From: Lingula anatina
Taxonomy: Eukaryota > Brachiopoda > Lingulata > Lingulida > Lingulidae
DNA length: 64,000 nt
Direction of reading: 5' to 3'
NCBI RefSeq assembly: GCF_001039355.2
Contig: NW_019774280.1
Span: forward strand, 11,395-75,394
Part shown: in pieces, positions 10,622-20,273 of the stretch
Numbering within the stretch: the first letter of the stretch is position 1
How the letters are laid out: every line of letters begins with the position of its first letter
Notes under the pieces: model-generated
Seen by the model: the letters and a program-made list of their open reading frames with translations, nothing else
The model's database searches: none
What the model was told of the DNA's origin: nothing
Program-made: the position numbers and the translations under genes

Positions 10622-12829
10622 TGGAGGGGGGTCAGTTCCATATCATTCTTTGTTTTTGTATTTGACAACTTTTATTTTGGAATTTAAATTTTTGGCATTT
10701 TGGCACTCTGGTTGAAAAAAAAAAATTTTTTTTTCTGCTTGGTATGTTGTTTGTTTCATGGTAGTATATTGTTATATACAGATAGATAGCTTGTTTTACC
10801 TGTGCCTTTTGTAATTACTTTCACTGAACACGCAAGTTTCACCTTGGCATATTTTCTAGTTTTGTATGATATCACACAGTGCAAACAGCCTCTTGGATGA
10901 TCCCCATTATAAAGCTGGATGATCCTGCTTATTTTGAAGATATGTAACTAAAAACCCAGTCTTGGCCTTAACTCTTCGTCTGTAGAAATTCTGGAGATAA
11001 GAATTAAAGAAATGGGTGATATAAGTGTGATGATATATTTTCATATTTAACGGCATCACTTTCTTACCATAGAAAATGATTTTTTTGGGAGATAAAAGAC
11101 ACAAAGCGTGACCCTCAGGTCAGTTCCGTGGTCCACCTTGAAGCTATATTCACCCTTATTAATTATGTGAGAATGTGGCTGCACTGTCTTCCCTGACTTG
11201 GGGGGCGACCTCTCCATGTACACCTTCTCTGAACAGACCTGAGGGCGAGTTGGCCATGTAAGCACCAGGGGCTGTATCACAACTTGGAGATAAGGTTCAC
11301 TGTCATGCCAGTGTTTTGTTCTAAGTTGGAAGGGTTAAACGGTTATGATGCCTTGGGAACATGTCGATGTTGAACTGAACATGAGTAAGTCATTTTTTTA
11401 GAGAAGGAAGACCTGGAGATGAAATATTTTTTTCTTTTCTTTTGGCAGATGCACTATGCATTAGTATTTTTCCCCGAACTCTAGTTTCTGCAGATCACTA
11501 CATTTACCCATTTAAACTACAAGCAGACCTGCATATGTCAGATATATATATATTTTTGATGATGATGACTGGAAAAAGGGATAACTTTTTCTCATATACA
11601 CAGATGAGATTTTTCTGATTAATGACAGATCCAACTTTTGGGGAGCCAAAAATCTCATCAGCCTTGGCGGCCCCCTGCGTTCCTTGCTATATTTTCCAAC
11701 TTTTTCACTAAATGACAGTCTCATCCCTGCATACGTGTAAAATAAAATCGTTTGATTAAGCATTTTAAAATCTTATCCGCTGGCTATATTTGATATTCCG
11801 TCTCATCAGTCACTGTCAACCCCTACATAGACCATATACTGGGTGAACATTAAAACTTAAGGGTAGTTTCTCCAAATGTGCCTGTAGTATCAAAAGGGGG
11901 TGTAAAAACATCAAAACCATTATACGCTCCATTGCCCGCTTGCCCCGATCCCGTCACTGAGTTGATTTAATATGCGGAATTTAATCACTGGTGTTTGTAT
12001 CCTAAATGATCATGCTAGGAAGATGTCTTGGGGACAGGAAGTTGTACCCAGTACCAGTGGCGGCCGTCTGGTAGAGCAAGGCTGTCATATTCACCACTGG
12101 CAGGGTTGGAGGCTGTTTAAGTTTTGCACCTGTAATAGGGAACATGGTTATGAAGTATAACTGGGTTTTAAGGGATTTGTGCAGTTGCGTTGGGAATTTA
12201 ACTTCAAGTTCAATAAAATACCTGATACTTGAGTGGTTTTAAGGTTTACAGTAGTAGGGGAATAGAACCACCATTTAGTAAAATGCATTGATAAAAAACT
12301 GTGAATGTCTTTATTCAGTGGAATTTCAAATAGAATGTATAAATTAAATATTATTTATTATGCATGTTTGTGTCTTTCTGTGTGTGTGTGTCTGTGTGTG
12401 TGAGAGAGAGAGGGAGAGAGAGACTATTTTTAAAGGATGCGGCTGTTAGTGGTGTTCAAAACTATAATTAGACTTAAATATTAATACTATTATAGTGTGA
12501 ATAGAATATATCAGTTCATAATACAATTTATTTTTGACATCCAATATGACTTGTTCTCCTAAACCTATTAGTGGAATTTGACCAGTAGAATAAACTCCCA
12601 TCCCACACACATTGCACATTCATATTGATAAGATGTATCTTATATACGATAAATTTATTTTTAATTTTACTTAAAACCATTATAAAAACTTAATTTACAA
12701 CTTAAGTTGTTAAATTAAAGCATTAAAATGGTTTTTATTTTATCATTAAAGGAACGCCGTGAGAGAGAACAACAGGAACTGGAAAGCGCCAAAGAAATTG
12801 CCGACGAAGATTTTGACGGATTCCCGTAA
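648..12829 (+). CDS. PSMD3: PSMD3 (Rpn3) gene, 3' part, ten coding exons
   Basis: The gene encodes 26S proteasome non-ATPase regulatory subunit 3, a PCI-domain scaffold of the 19S lid, which takes part in degradation of ubiquitinated proteins. Ten exons (648-838, 1284-1427, 1751-1887, 2340-2530, 3000-3103, 3419-3533, 3893-4116, 4789-4944, 5389-5439, 12752-12829) join with matching phases into ~462 residues plus stop. They align along the human protein from '[10 protein letters not shown]' to a short acidic end in DGFP. Human PSMD3 has 534 residues, so about 70 N-terminal residues and the promoter lie upstream of the window. The PCI/winged-helix part is strongly conserved (for example [18 protein letters not shown] and SYSRISL). 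All borders are GT/AG and no frame break is visible, so it looks functional. Identity is near certain; exact borders are read by eye. Confidence 0.96.
1284..1427 (+). CDS. PSMD3: PSMD3 coding exon b
   Basis: 48 codons, phase 0 at both ends, reading [16 protein letters not shown] through IDTKKYDK. The acceptor tatctttcag is preceded 46 bp upstream by a near-copy (tatctttcag|gcca ending at 1237). Use of that copy would shift the frame, so 1284 is preferred. The donor is AAA|gtatgt. Confidence 0.92.
1751..1887 (+). CDS. PSMD3: PSMD3 coding exon c
   Basis: Acceptor ttatgtccag, donor AGAAG|gtgagg, phase 0 in and phase 2 out. It reads [20 protein letters not shown] through LERIR, corresponding to the human segment around DDLMQKISTQNRRALDL. 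Confidence 0.92.
2340..2530 (+). CDS. PSMD3: PSMD3 coding exon d
   Basis: Acceptor gatttccag, donor TTAG|gtaaga. The split serine codon is completed by the first base, giving [13 protein letters not shown], then [20 protein letters not shown] and [12 protein letters not shown]. This is one of the best conserved stretches of Rpn3, the TPR-like solenoid before the PCI domain. Confidence 0.95.
3000..3103 (+). CDS. PSMD3: PSMD3 coding exon e
   Basis: Acceptor tgttttcag, donor ACC|gtgagt. It reads [20 protein letters not shown] followed by [14 protein letters not shown], matching the helical repeat region. It ends in phase 0. Confidence 0.94.
3419..3533 (+). CDS. PSMD3: PSMD3 coding exon f
   Basis: Acceptor cttcccccag, donor CAAG|gtaaag, phase 0 in and phase 1 out. 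It reads [20 protein letters not shown] through [13 protein letters not shown], the beginning of the PCI region. Confidence 0.94.
3893..4116 (+). CDS. PSMD3: PSMD3 coding exon g, PCI core
   Basis: Acceptor tctgttacag, donor AAAG|gtgatt. It encodes [46 protein letters not shown] and [11 protein letters not shown], which is the core of the PCI domain and its winged helix. Conservation with the vertebrate protein is close to residue for residue. Confidence 0.97.
4290..4500. repeat. Degenerate inverted-repeat element (MITE family B)
   Basis: The left part contains ATCGATCTATCCCTGTGGGG and the right part the inverted AGGTCGATCTAAATCTCTGGG, flanking a ~150-bp core. Related ends occur at 14245-14345, 33850-34315 and 57650-57885. 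It lies in the intron before PSMD3 exon h. Boundaries are approximate and no target duplication is clear. Confidence 0.4.
4789..4944 (+). CDS. PSMD3: PSMD3 coding exon h
   Basis: 52 codons, phase 0 both ends: [20 protein letters not shown] through [14 protein letters not shown]. It completes the winged helix (wing and helix to the C-terminal segment). Acceptor cttctccag, donor CAAG|gtaaaa. Confidence 0.96.
5389..5439 (+). CDS. PSMD3: PSMD3 coding exon i, 51-bp small exon
   Basis: Seventeen codons, [17 protein letters not shown], identical in pattern to the vertebrate C-terminal segment. Acceptor ttatttcaag, donor GCAGAG|gtaaga. The exon precedes a 7.3-kb intron. Confidence 0.95.
8065..8649. 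mobile_element. 585-bp MITE, PIF/Harbinger-like
   Basis: The element starts TACCCCGTTCACACTGCAGTC and ends with the inverted form (GATTGTAGTGTGAACGGGGTA), a terminal inverted repeat of about 20 bp with two mismatches. TTA flanks both sides (8062-8064, 8650-8652), fitting the 3-bp TWA target duplication of PIF/Harbinger elements. Inside are CG-rich degenerate sub-repeats such as CCGATTCGGTT and AACCGGTT. There is no transposase frame, so it is non-autonomous. Superfamily assignment rests only on the duplication size. Confidence 0.7.
8699..8737 (+). repeat. (CT)n microsatellite
   Basis: About 19 CT units just downstream of the 8065-8649 element, followed by poly-C and poly-T runs at 8755-8771. 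Confidence 0.95.
9603..9640 (+). repeat. Poly-T tract
   Basis: An almost pure T run of ~38 bases with one C. On the minus strand it is a poly-A tail-like tract, but no retroelement body is recognised beside it. Confidence 0.9.
10576..10620 (+). repeat. (ATTT)n microsatellite followed by G-rich tail
   Basis: About 11 ATTT units followed shortly by TATGGAGGGGGG. A similar ATTT run followed by poly-G is at 40572-40647. Confidence 0.95.
12752..12829 (+). CDS. PSMD3: PSMD3 terminal coding exon
   Basis: After acceptor tatcattaaag it reads [20 protein letters not shown], then FDGFP and TAA. It matches the charged C-terminal tail of PSMD3 (human ...DDDDSFP). Phase 0 agrees with exon i although 7.3 kb separate them. 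The 3' UTR follows. Confidence 0.95.
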   Translation, partial: ERREREQQELESAKEIADEDFDGFP

Positions 12830-13355
12830 TAAATGAAGGCAGCCTAGCAGTTCATAGATTGTTTTCAGGAGATAGTATCTATAAAGACAAAAGCATGGAC
12901 CAATACTATTGTAAATGAGCATTTGAATGTATCTCAAGACAGGCGAACATCACGATCCTATGAAATGAACTCGAAGGGTATTTTGAAGACAACTCTGGTG
13001 GTTTTCTGAAGAAAAGGAATTACTGTGTGAAAGGACCTTACTGACCATAGAAGTACCCTGAATACACGTGTGTTACAAACGAGCCCCTTGATATCAGTGA
13101 ACGTTTGCCGCCACAGAAATACCTCGGATTCTGAGGGTGCAACAACAGTACTTCACGCACACGGTCAAAAGATGATCGGACTCTATGAACTGTTAAAATG
13201 ATATATCACTGAAACAAATTTACCTACAAATACATCTTTGTATTGATAGTCAAATAACCGACATTGTGTAAGGAAAGTAACGCCCTTTACATGGTATTTA
13301 TGGATTCTTTGTTAGTATGGAGCTATGATACCAGAAGCCAATACTTGTAATGTCA

Positions 13356-13361
13356 ATTAAA
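13356..13361 (+). terminator. Candidate PSMD3 poly(A) signal (ATTAAA)
   Basis: ATTAAA lies about 530 bp after the PSMD3 stop codon and is followed by a T/G-rich stretch (tttttcacg...gtgcgtgc). A second candidate, AATAAA, is at 13894-13899. The choice between them is inference. Confidence 0.4.
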
Positions 13362-15004
13362 AGTTTTTCACGATGAAAATGTGCGTGCTACTTTGAAATT
13401 TGCCTTTGTTTCACTTTTGAACACCAAGCTCGGTGAATATTTATTTTTGTATTAGTTCCGCCAGAGGGTCACTGCTTCGAACTCTAAATCCGCAGGGTGG
13501 GTTTCAGATTTATTATTTTTTATTATTTCCATATTTCAAATCGCTGAGTTGAGCTTTTTGGTGCAAGAACCTTCCCGTCCGACATCCAGCGCTTTTTGCT
13601 ATGCTTATTTCTGTATAGTGTATCATGCAATTGGTGGTTTTGAATATTGCTTAGACTTTTAACTACGGTACAAAGACCTCCACCCTTACCCCGCCTCTCG
13701 CAAGTCTATGTTAAGTTTCTCACGACGGGACTATGAAAATTCTAATCGACATTATTAACAGCTAAGTGAATTCCAGGAAAAATAGTCATTAGAATATCAC
13801 TTTGAGTACGATCTCAGGTTGGCGCAGTTACGCCAAACTACGGGAGACGGGTTAAAGCCAGGAACCACATTGCAGAGCACAAATTTTTGGAATAATAAAC
13901 GGCGCTTCTCCGTCCAATATTTCTCACAATTTTTCACAGAATTTACACGGAACATTTCAATGAGTATAATGGCCGTAAAGACGGAGCGGCGTTCATAATG
14001 GCAACGCTATATATATTTAACGAGGTATCTTTATCACGACGCGTTTGGTGCTGGTAGCGTCGGTGAAGTCGCAGAATTAACATGGCCGTTGTTATTAGCG
14101 GCAACTGTGACTAAATTATTTACCACCAACTCGAGTATAGTTGGTTTTGAGCTGTAGCTTGATTGCTTTACTGTGTTAGATTGTGTGTATTGGGATATTT
14201 GTCTTTTTTCACAGAGTAGTGTCACCAGTTAAGGCCTGTCTTTTTCTAAGGCTGTGTTCAGAATAGAATAATCGTACTAGCAGGATCGATCTATCCCAGC
14301 GGGGATTTTCTCTAAGGCGCAGTCAGTGTAATCAGCTTAATTGTCTGACACGCCCTCGAAAATTTAAGTACGTGGGTAAAATCAAAGTACGTGGGTAAAG
14401 TTGGGAAAACTTTTTGGTCCATATGATGTTGTTCATGTTGGTCTGGGGCTAGAGGTCTTGTATGACAACGACACCCTTGTGCGTGATTTGCACCAATGAG
14501 ATTGATTTAATTCTTTGAATTTTCACACGTCTACTACGGAAATGTTGACATGTACCCCTGACTGTCACCTGAAAGGGGGGTTCCTGGGATAATGTCAAAA
14601 CCTCTGTCAATCCTCGAACCCCATAAAAGTACACACGAACGAAGCGAGCACAACAAGCATAAGTCTTCCACAGCTGACCTTTCTGAGGTTATACTTCAGC
14701 TCCTTATATAAGGTATCAAGAAATATGATTTAAAAAAACAAATACCAAGAGGCTGGGGATATAATTTTTTGACGCGAGAGGAAAAACCTGATAGCCCCTT
14801 GATAAACCAAGAGTCGTGAACGAAAAGAGAGAACACGGTTAAAATCTCTCAAAGAAAAATGGGCAGGAAATTATATTTTACCTGTCAAAAAGTGCAACTG
14901 CTAACTATAGGTAATTATTACCCAAACTGACAAAGATCTCACAAACAATTAGAAAATGGTAAACAGTTTTTTTTCTCTCTCTCTCTTTTTACCTTCCTCC
15001 GCCG

Positions 15005-15260
15005 AGGGGGTTATGTGCTTGGTTCTTTTTATCTGTTTTCCTTTTAGCAGCATTATGGAAACTGTTGTGGACGGATTTTGATGACATTTTCAGTAACTGT
15101 GGGGAGTGGACCGAGTTAAACAAAAAAAAAATTATAAGATTTTGGTGATGATCCATTGATTAATTAATTAATTAAATCCGCTTGTCTGTAAACAACATTA
15201 TGCAAAATGTCACTCAGGGATTTAAATGAAAATTTCAGGATATGTCAGAAATTGGCTGGA
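15005..15260 (+). repeat. Two diverged units of a dispersed repeat
   Basis: Unit 1 (about 15005-15160) has GCAGCATTATGGAAACTG...GGACGGATTTTGATGA...TTTTGGTGATGATCC. Unit 2 (about 15175-15260) repeats the order in diverged form: AACATTATGCAAAATGTC, then TTCAGGATATGTCAGAAATTGG. I recall similarly ordered motifs as dispersed repeats in many animal genomes, but cannot name the family. Confidence 0.4.
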
Positions 15261-17794
15261 TTTTTGCTGGTGATGAGTAAATTGATTCATTCGTTAGTTA
15301 ATTATTCAATTAACCTATGATGAATATTAATGAAGATGTCACTTATTAATTACTTAATTTATAAACAATTAATGATAATGAAGACTGATATCCATTGAGG
15401 GAGGACTGTGTTCTCTTCGTGGTTTTCCCGTTACCTATGATTTGCTTTTTACCATCACTACACTAGAAACGATGTAATTATGTTTCACCGGAAAAAAATT
15501 AATAGACCGGAATTCTTACCCATGTACAATGTTGTAGAATTAAATTTTGAAGGGGTACGGAGGTGTGTGAACAAATTAGTAAGATATAAAAACTTACCAG
15601 GACCCAGTTTCAGAGTCCAAAAAATGTGCCTGTTTGGGGTGTCTTCCAAACTCGCACTTTATTTTGGGTTACGTTGTTGTGACTGACGCTTCTTGCAACG
15701 TTAATTATCTTGTTTGCGTGTCGTGGTTTTTACAAGTTCAGAAGGAAATGTGTTAACTTTAAATGATGTAATCTATCTCTCTTAGAACTGCACAACATTG
15801 CAAAATATTAACATTTAAAAAAGCTTATTTGATTTGTTCACGAAAGAACAAAACATAATCTGGTCCGTTACATTTTGTTTTATCACGAAAACCACCTGTT
15901 ATATAAACACAAAGCGGGCGAATAGGGCGAATCCTTCATTACTCCCGCATTCGAGTTTTGTTTCAAATCTTGAAGAGCACCTACCCAAGGGCCCTTATGC
16001 ACGAAAAACATTGGCAACAGTGACAGCCTCGAATTCAATGGAGAAGAAGATTATTAGCAATGCCCGCAGATCTCGCGAGCAATTTGTGCGTCTTTGTATG
16101 GACAATACAGAGTCTCTTTGTGTGGGGGTTCATTCACGAACTCGTGTCGAGTTCTTGAATAAATCAGCAGTTCCCTGATGTACGTATTGAAACTTCAATG
16201 CTTCAACAAATAACTGGCAATCCTTTGAGATGGAGGTACAATCAAGCTACTCAATAAATCATCTGATGATCGACATGTAGTAAACAGTCTATTTTTTTAC
16301 AAAAATCTTAGCGATGAAAAAATCTGGATTGCACCTTCTTGTCTTATTTGTCGTCATTTTGTGTCGTCATTTGTCGTTGTATGTATATCGGACCATCTGC
16401 TAACGTATAAATTACGTAATTACGTAGGGAATTTAATGGCGTATTTTGAAATTTTACTTGCATGTTTTGTGTCCAATAACAAATGTAGAATAGAATGGAA
16501 AAATTATCTAAATATCCTATCTCTAAAAATATTCTTGTGGTCAGCACCTTTTCTTAATTTTAGATCATAATTATTATTATTATTATTTTTTTTTTGGGGG
16601 GAGGGGAGTGATATTCCTTACGATGTGCTACACTTTTCAACTACTACTATAAGTTTCTGTCTTATAATTTTATCAGTCAGTACCAGCATTAGAATAGTTA
16701 TTATTATCATTGACGTGTTGTGGGGAAGTACGGGAAAGGGGGGGGGGGTGCTTAATGCTAACTAAAAACACTTCTAAAAGCTTTGACTCGGCAAAAAAAT
16801 TACATTTCATGTATTCCCTTTTGTTTACGTAATTCACGCTGTTATTGCTGAATAAAATCAACTCAGGAATGAAGACCTATGAACGTATCATCTAAAATAT
16901 GACAAAATGCAGATACACGTTTGTTTTCGTTTTGTTTCCAGTTCTCATAAACAACATTGCAACAAAAAAAGGTTTTCCCACAGTAATCACGGGAAATGCA
17001 TTTCAATAAATTAACACCAGAGTGATTATATTTGCCTCTGCAGAATCCTGCTAATACATAATATAATAAATATTGAGTAATGCTAATGCAAATTTTTTTT
17101 TATTCAACAAAGGACTTTTGAGCACTTATAAAAAAAGAAAGTAGCTCAGAAATCTAAGAATTATAATGTTCATTATTTTCCTCCCTCTTTGTATTTGTTC
17201 GGCACGCGACATCTAAACCTTTCAAGTAAATTACCCCGTATGTGGTTTCCATTCGCTGCTTCCCTGCGTGCAATTTAGCGTAGTATTACGCTTTTTGGCC
17301 AATAAAGACGATGCGTTGAGCACGAGCGCTCGCAAATGTGCCTCACTTCTCAAGGGCTGAAACATTGGGAACATGTAAAATGGCGATAAAACGGATGCTG
17401 TAGCGCTATAACGGTGGGTAGGGGGTGTCTAACTTCTGTCGGCCGTTCAATACATATATGTTATTTTTTTGTTTCTTCTCTACAAACGCGTTACCTAGAT
17501 TTTGACGGTGACAGCTAAAACTTTCCCACTTTTATGCCCTAACCTACCCGAGTATATATTAGGCCTACTGTTTAGCCTACTAGTATCATTATTCAGCAAA
17601 ATGATAAAGACATCAAATAATGGATATGACAATCATAGTCTACTTTTTCAGATGGTTGTGGGAGGGGGGGGGAGGGTGTGATCCGTTTTCCTATTATTTT
17701 TCTATTTAAACACATTTTTTTCTTTGTTTAAACGCATTAATGACGACACGCCCACGACCAGCATGACGACCATTTGCCCCACGTGAACTGTCAG

Positions 17795-17802
17795 TGACGT
17801 CA
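17795..17802. promoter_or_regulatory. Consensus CRE palindrome TGACGTCA
   Basis: A perfect 8-bp CREB/ATF site inside GTCAGTGACGTCAGAGG, with a related TTACGTAA at 17812-17819. It lies ~340 bp upstream of a TATA box at 18139. Function is inferred from proximity only. Confidence 0.4.
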
Positions 17803-18138
17803 GAGGGCACTTACGTAACCAACAGCAACCAGTATATTGTCGGTCGTGGGAATATCATTCAGATTCTAGTTTTCACATACTAGCAATATGGGATGGCGGT
17901 GATTTCCCAGGTCCGCGCTCACATCTTTGTTAAGAAACTTGGAATCCGTGTAACAGAGAACCCGCCCTCCATTAAATTCTAAAAGGTTAGGGTTGGCAAG
18001 ACGTAATTGGGTCAAAATTTAGAACGGGGTTTACCTGTACCAATCGGAGGGACTGGAGTTTGTTTATCACGTGGTTTCATGGAATAGTTATCCACTGTGT
18101 AAGTCAAGACAGCATTTTAATAATAACATGACACTGGG

Positions 18139-18146
18139 TATATAAG
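18139..18146 (+). promoter_or_regulatory. TATA box, candidate core promoter
   Basis: TATATAAG in the context GGGTATATAAGACC, with GCCATCACTTG ~25-30 bp downstream as a possible initiator. It could drive an upstream first exon of the orphan gene or of NAB. No donor is certain; ACGGAG|gtgtct near 18196 is one option. Confidence 0.35.
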
Positions 18147-18201
18147 ACCAGACGAGCCATCACTTGAAGTAAAGTATTTTTATCTTTAACGGAGGTGTCT
18201 C

Positions 18202-18204
<3 letters not shown>

Positions 18205-18264
<60 letters not shown>
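18205..18264 (+). repeat. (AG)n microsatellite
   Basis: Thirty uninterrupted AG units directly downstream of the TATA box region. Confidence 0.97.
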
Positions 18265-18268
<4 letters not shown>

Positions 18269-18378
18269 TCTGTTAGTGTTACATTAAATGCTGAATGTCA
18301 ATGTTTTGATTCACGCAGATTTATTATACTAAAGTAATGAAAAAATCAAATCAAGCTCTGGATCTTTCGTGGCAACGG

Positions 18379-18514
18379 AGATCACAGCATTTTAACCTTG
18401 TCACAAAGTCTTCATCGGGTGAACTGCGCAGAATGGCACCACGTGACATCGGGGACAACTCATATCAGTTCACCTGAAGAAGACCTTGTGACAAGGTGGA
18501 AACGTCGTGATCTT
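18379..18514. repeat. Inverted repeat with hammerhead-like core
   Basis: The right arm (18468-18514) contains CTGAAGA, a hairpin ACCTTG-TGA-CAAGGT, then GGAAACGTCGTGATC. The left arm (18379-18424) is its inverted copy with about seven differences, and a 43-bp spacer separates them. CTGANGA-stem-GAAA is the core order of hammerhead ribozymes carried by the terminal repeats of Penelope-like retroelements. No reverse transcriptase or GIY-YIG frame is near, so this would be a remnant. The ribozyme reading is an inference; the inverted repeat itself is plain. Confidence 0.4.
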
Positions 18515-18979
18515 TTTCTTCGTAGTAGATTTAATTTTCTCATTATCTTAATTTAATGCTCTCGTTATCATTACTACTTATTTCATTGTATTTGCCTATT
18601 GCGTTCCTTACAAAGCAATGGCAAGGCGACATTTCAATGTTACGATTTCACGATTCCCTTTTTTAATAGATTTATATATTTCATAATATAGCTTAATTTT
18701 AACATATTTCATATCTCTTGATCCATGTATGCAATCTTTTTATACATGTATGCAATTAATATCTGATGTATGTTTTGCAAGAAGAGTACAATAAACCCTT
18801 ATTATCACATTTGGTGCAAGTTAGATGTGCAAGTGAAAGCAAGCTTATGGAGAAAATCTATTGCGATGCGATCACTTTGTTTTAGACGTCAGATAACGCC
18901 ACTGCTGGTCTATAATGTTTCTCGTCCATATTGAATGGGTCTGTGGCCATTATTAAGTTGTAGGCTCGTGGGAAGAGAC

Positions 18980-18992
18980 GCCCCCCCCCCTC

Positions 18993-19052
<60 letters not shown>
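18980..19052 (+). repeat. Composite poly-C / (CT)n / (CA)n repeat
   Basis: Ten or more Cs, then about 12 CT units, then about 18 CA units in direct succession. Confidence 0.95.
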
Positions 19053-19059
<7 letters not shown>

Positions 19060-19414
19060 ACATGTACCTAATATTCTCGCTGCTACAACATACAGCAAGC
19101 GTTGAAAAATATGAATAATAAATACAGTGCTGACACTAAGTCGCACTCGAAAAATAAAATCTCGTGAAAAATTGAAGGGGTAGGTGCGTGTGCTTAGACC
19201 GGCGGCGTTAATTACATGCTGGTATCAGAACGCTTTGCTTTCTCTTATCCTGCTTCCGACCCAAACAAACAGTTAACGACGAGGCCACAAAGCTGCATGA
19301 CGTTGTCTCATAAGCGTTTTCCTGTTAAAGATGGCTTTATATCCCATAGTGGCCCTGATGAGGAGTGATCATAATCGCAGGTGTCTTTGGAGACTCTAGG
19401 AGTTCTCTGATGGT

Positions 19415-19537
19415 TATATAGTAGTGAGGCCACTAGCTACCAAGATCAGTTGTCATTTCTGGAATTCGTCATCACAAGTCCACACCAACCCAGAGACTTC
19501 TTGGACCGCGTCTCTTAATCTTCTTGGATTGATACAG
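19415..19537 (+). promoter_or_regulatory. TATA promoter and non-coding first exon of the putative orphan gene
   Basis: TATATA at 19415-19420 is followed about 25 bp on by a likely start region. The leader then runs to a donor GATACAG|gtgatt at 19537. The next good acceptor (ttttttgcattcag) is at 19938, which opens the coding exon. The arrangement of TATA box, short leader, donor and acceptor is consistent but unproven. Confidence 0.4.
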
Positions 19538-20015
19538 GTGATTTTATTAACTGTTTTTATCATAAAAGTGCTCTACTGATATACTCTGTTAATTGCAGTT
19601 AATGTCGAATTATTCATTACTGTCTGTCAATGTTCACAGGACTCACTACTGATATTTTCGAAGTTTAATCTGAATTTATTTTTTGCCAGAGGAACATATT
19701 TTATTATAAAAAATATCTTATCTATTAAAATCATGTAGGGATGTGTTTTTCAAAAGAAACAAATTGGTCAAGAGAAAGAGTGAACAAGGTTGAATGTTAA
19801 ATACGGAATAGTAGTATCACTTTGGATCTCTTATTTTGCTACTACCATGCAGTTTTTGAGTAAGGTGCTAATTATGTTAATCATTCATATTTCTTAAATT
19901 AACATGTCTAAAATTTACGTCATATTTTTTGCATTCAGGCTCCTCAGGTTAACTACAGAAATTTCACAGATTCTGTGGGAGAGTGGCCTGTTCGTCTACA
20001 TCTAATGCCACAGCA

Positions 20016-20273
20016 ATGCTTGCCTACACCTCAGGCGCTGACTCCATGTTGACCTACCCGGAAAGAACGTCCCACAGCGACACCGCCTCTTTAGCGCAGA
20101 CAGCACCACATATGCCGCACACAGTACATTCTCTGCCTGCGCCACCGGGGTTGATACACAGCTCCAATCCACGGTCGTACCCTTCTCTGCCGCCGCTGCC
20201 TCCTCCCCGGACGCGAGATTGTCGTGATCTGTCCGTGCGCGCAAGCTCTTTGTTGAACAACAGAAGTGATTCG
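20016..20273 (+). CDS. Orphan gene coding exon 1
   Basis: 86 codons open from ATG to a strong donor (TCG|gtgagt), GC-richer than the surroundings. The exon begins at the acceptor 19938/19939. Codons such as CCG, GCG and CGC and the lack of stops support coding. The product is Ser/Pro-rich and of low complexity in part. Confidence 0.5.

Larger units (their letters stand above)
5440..12751 (+). other. Last PSMD3 intron, 7.3 kb
   Basis: No convincing coding exon is seen on either strand. It holds one MITE (8065-8649), a (CT)n run at 8699-8737, poly-T at 9603-9640, (ATTT)n at 10576-10620 and GT/GA runs near 12380-12422. The open frames here are short or arise from low-complexity DNA. It is far longer than the other PSMD3 introns, the longest of which is under 1 kb. 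Confidence 0.8.
13381..19411. other. Intergenic region between PSMD3 and the putative orphan gene
   Basis: No exon is recognisable. It holds an inverted-repeat remnant (14245-14345), two diverged units of a dispersed motif (about 15005-15260), promoter-like elements (17795-17802, 18139-18146), a (GA)n run, a ~45-bp-arm inverted repeat at 18379-18514 and a composite C/CT/CA repeat at 18980-19052. The 114-codon frame at 15,834-16,178 has no recognisable content. Confidence 0.6.

Noticed and set aside
15834-16178. 114-codon + frame
   Set aside because: No conserved motif, no fitting splice context and AT-rich codons; could be chance. Not enough to call a gene.
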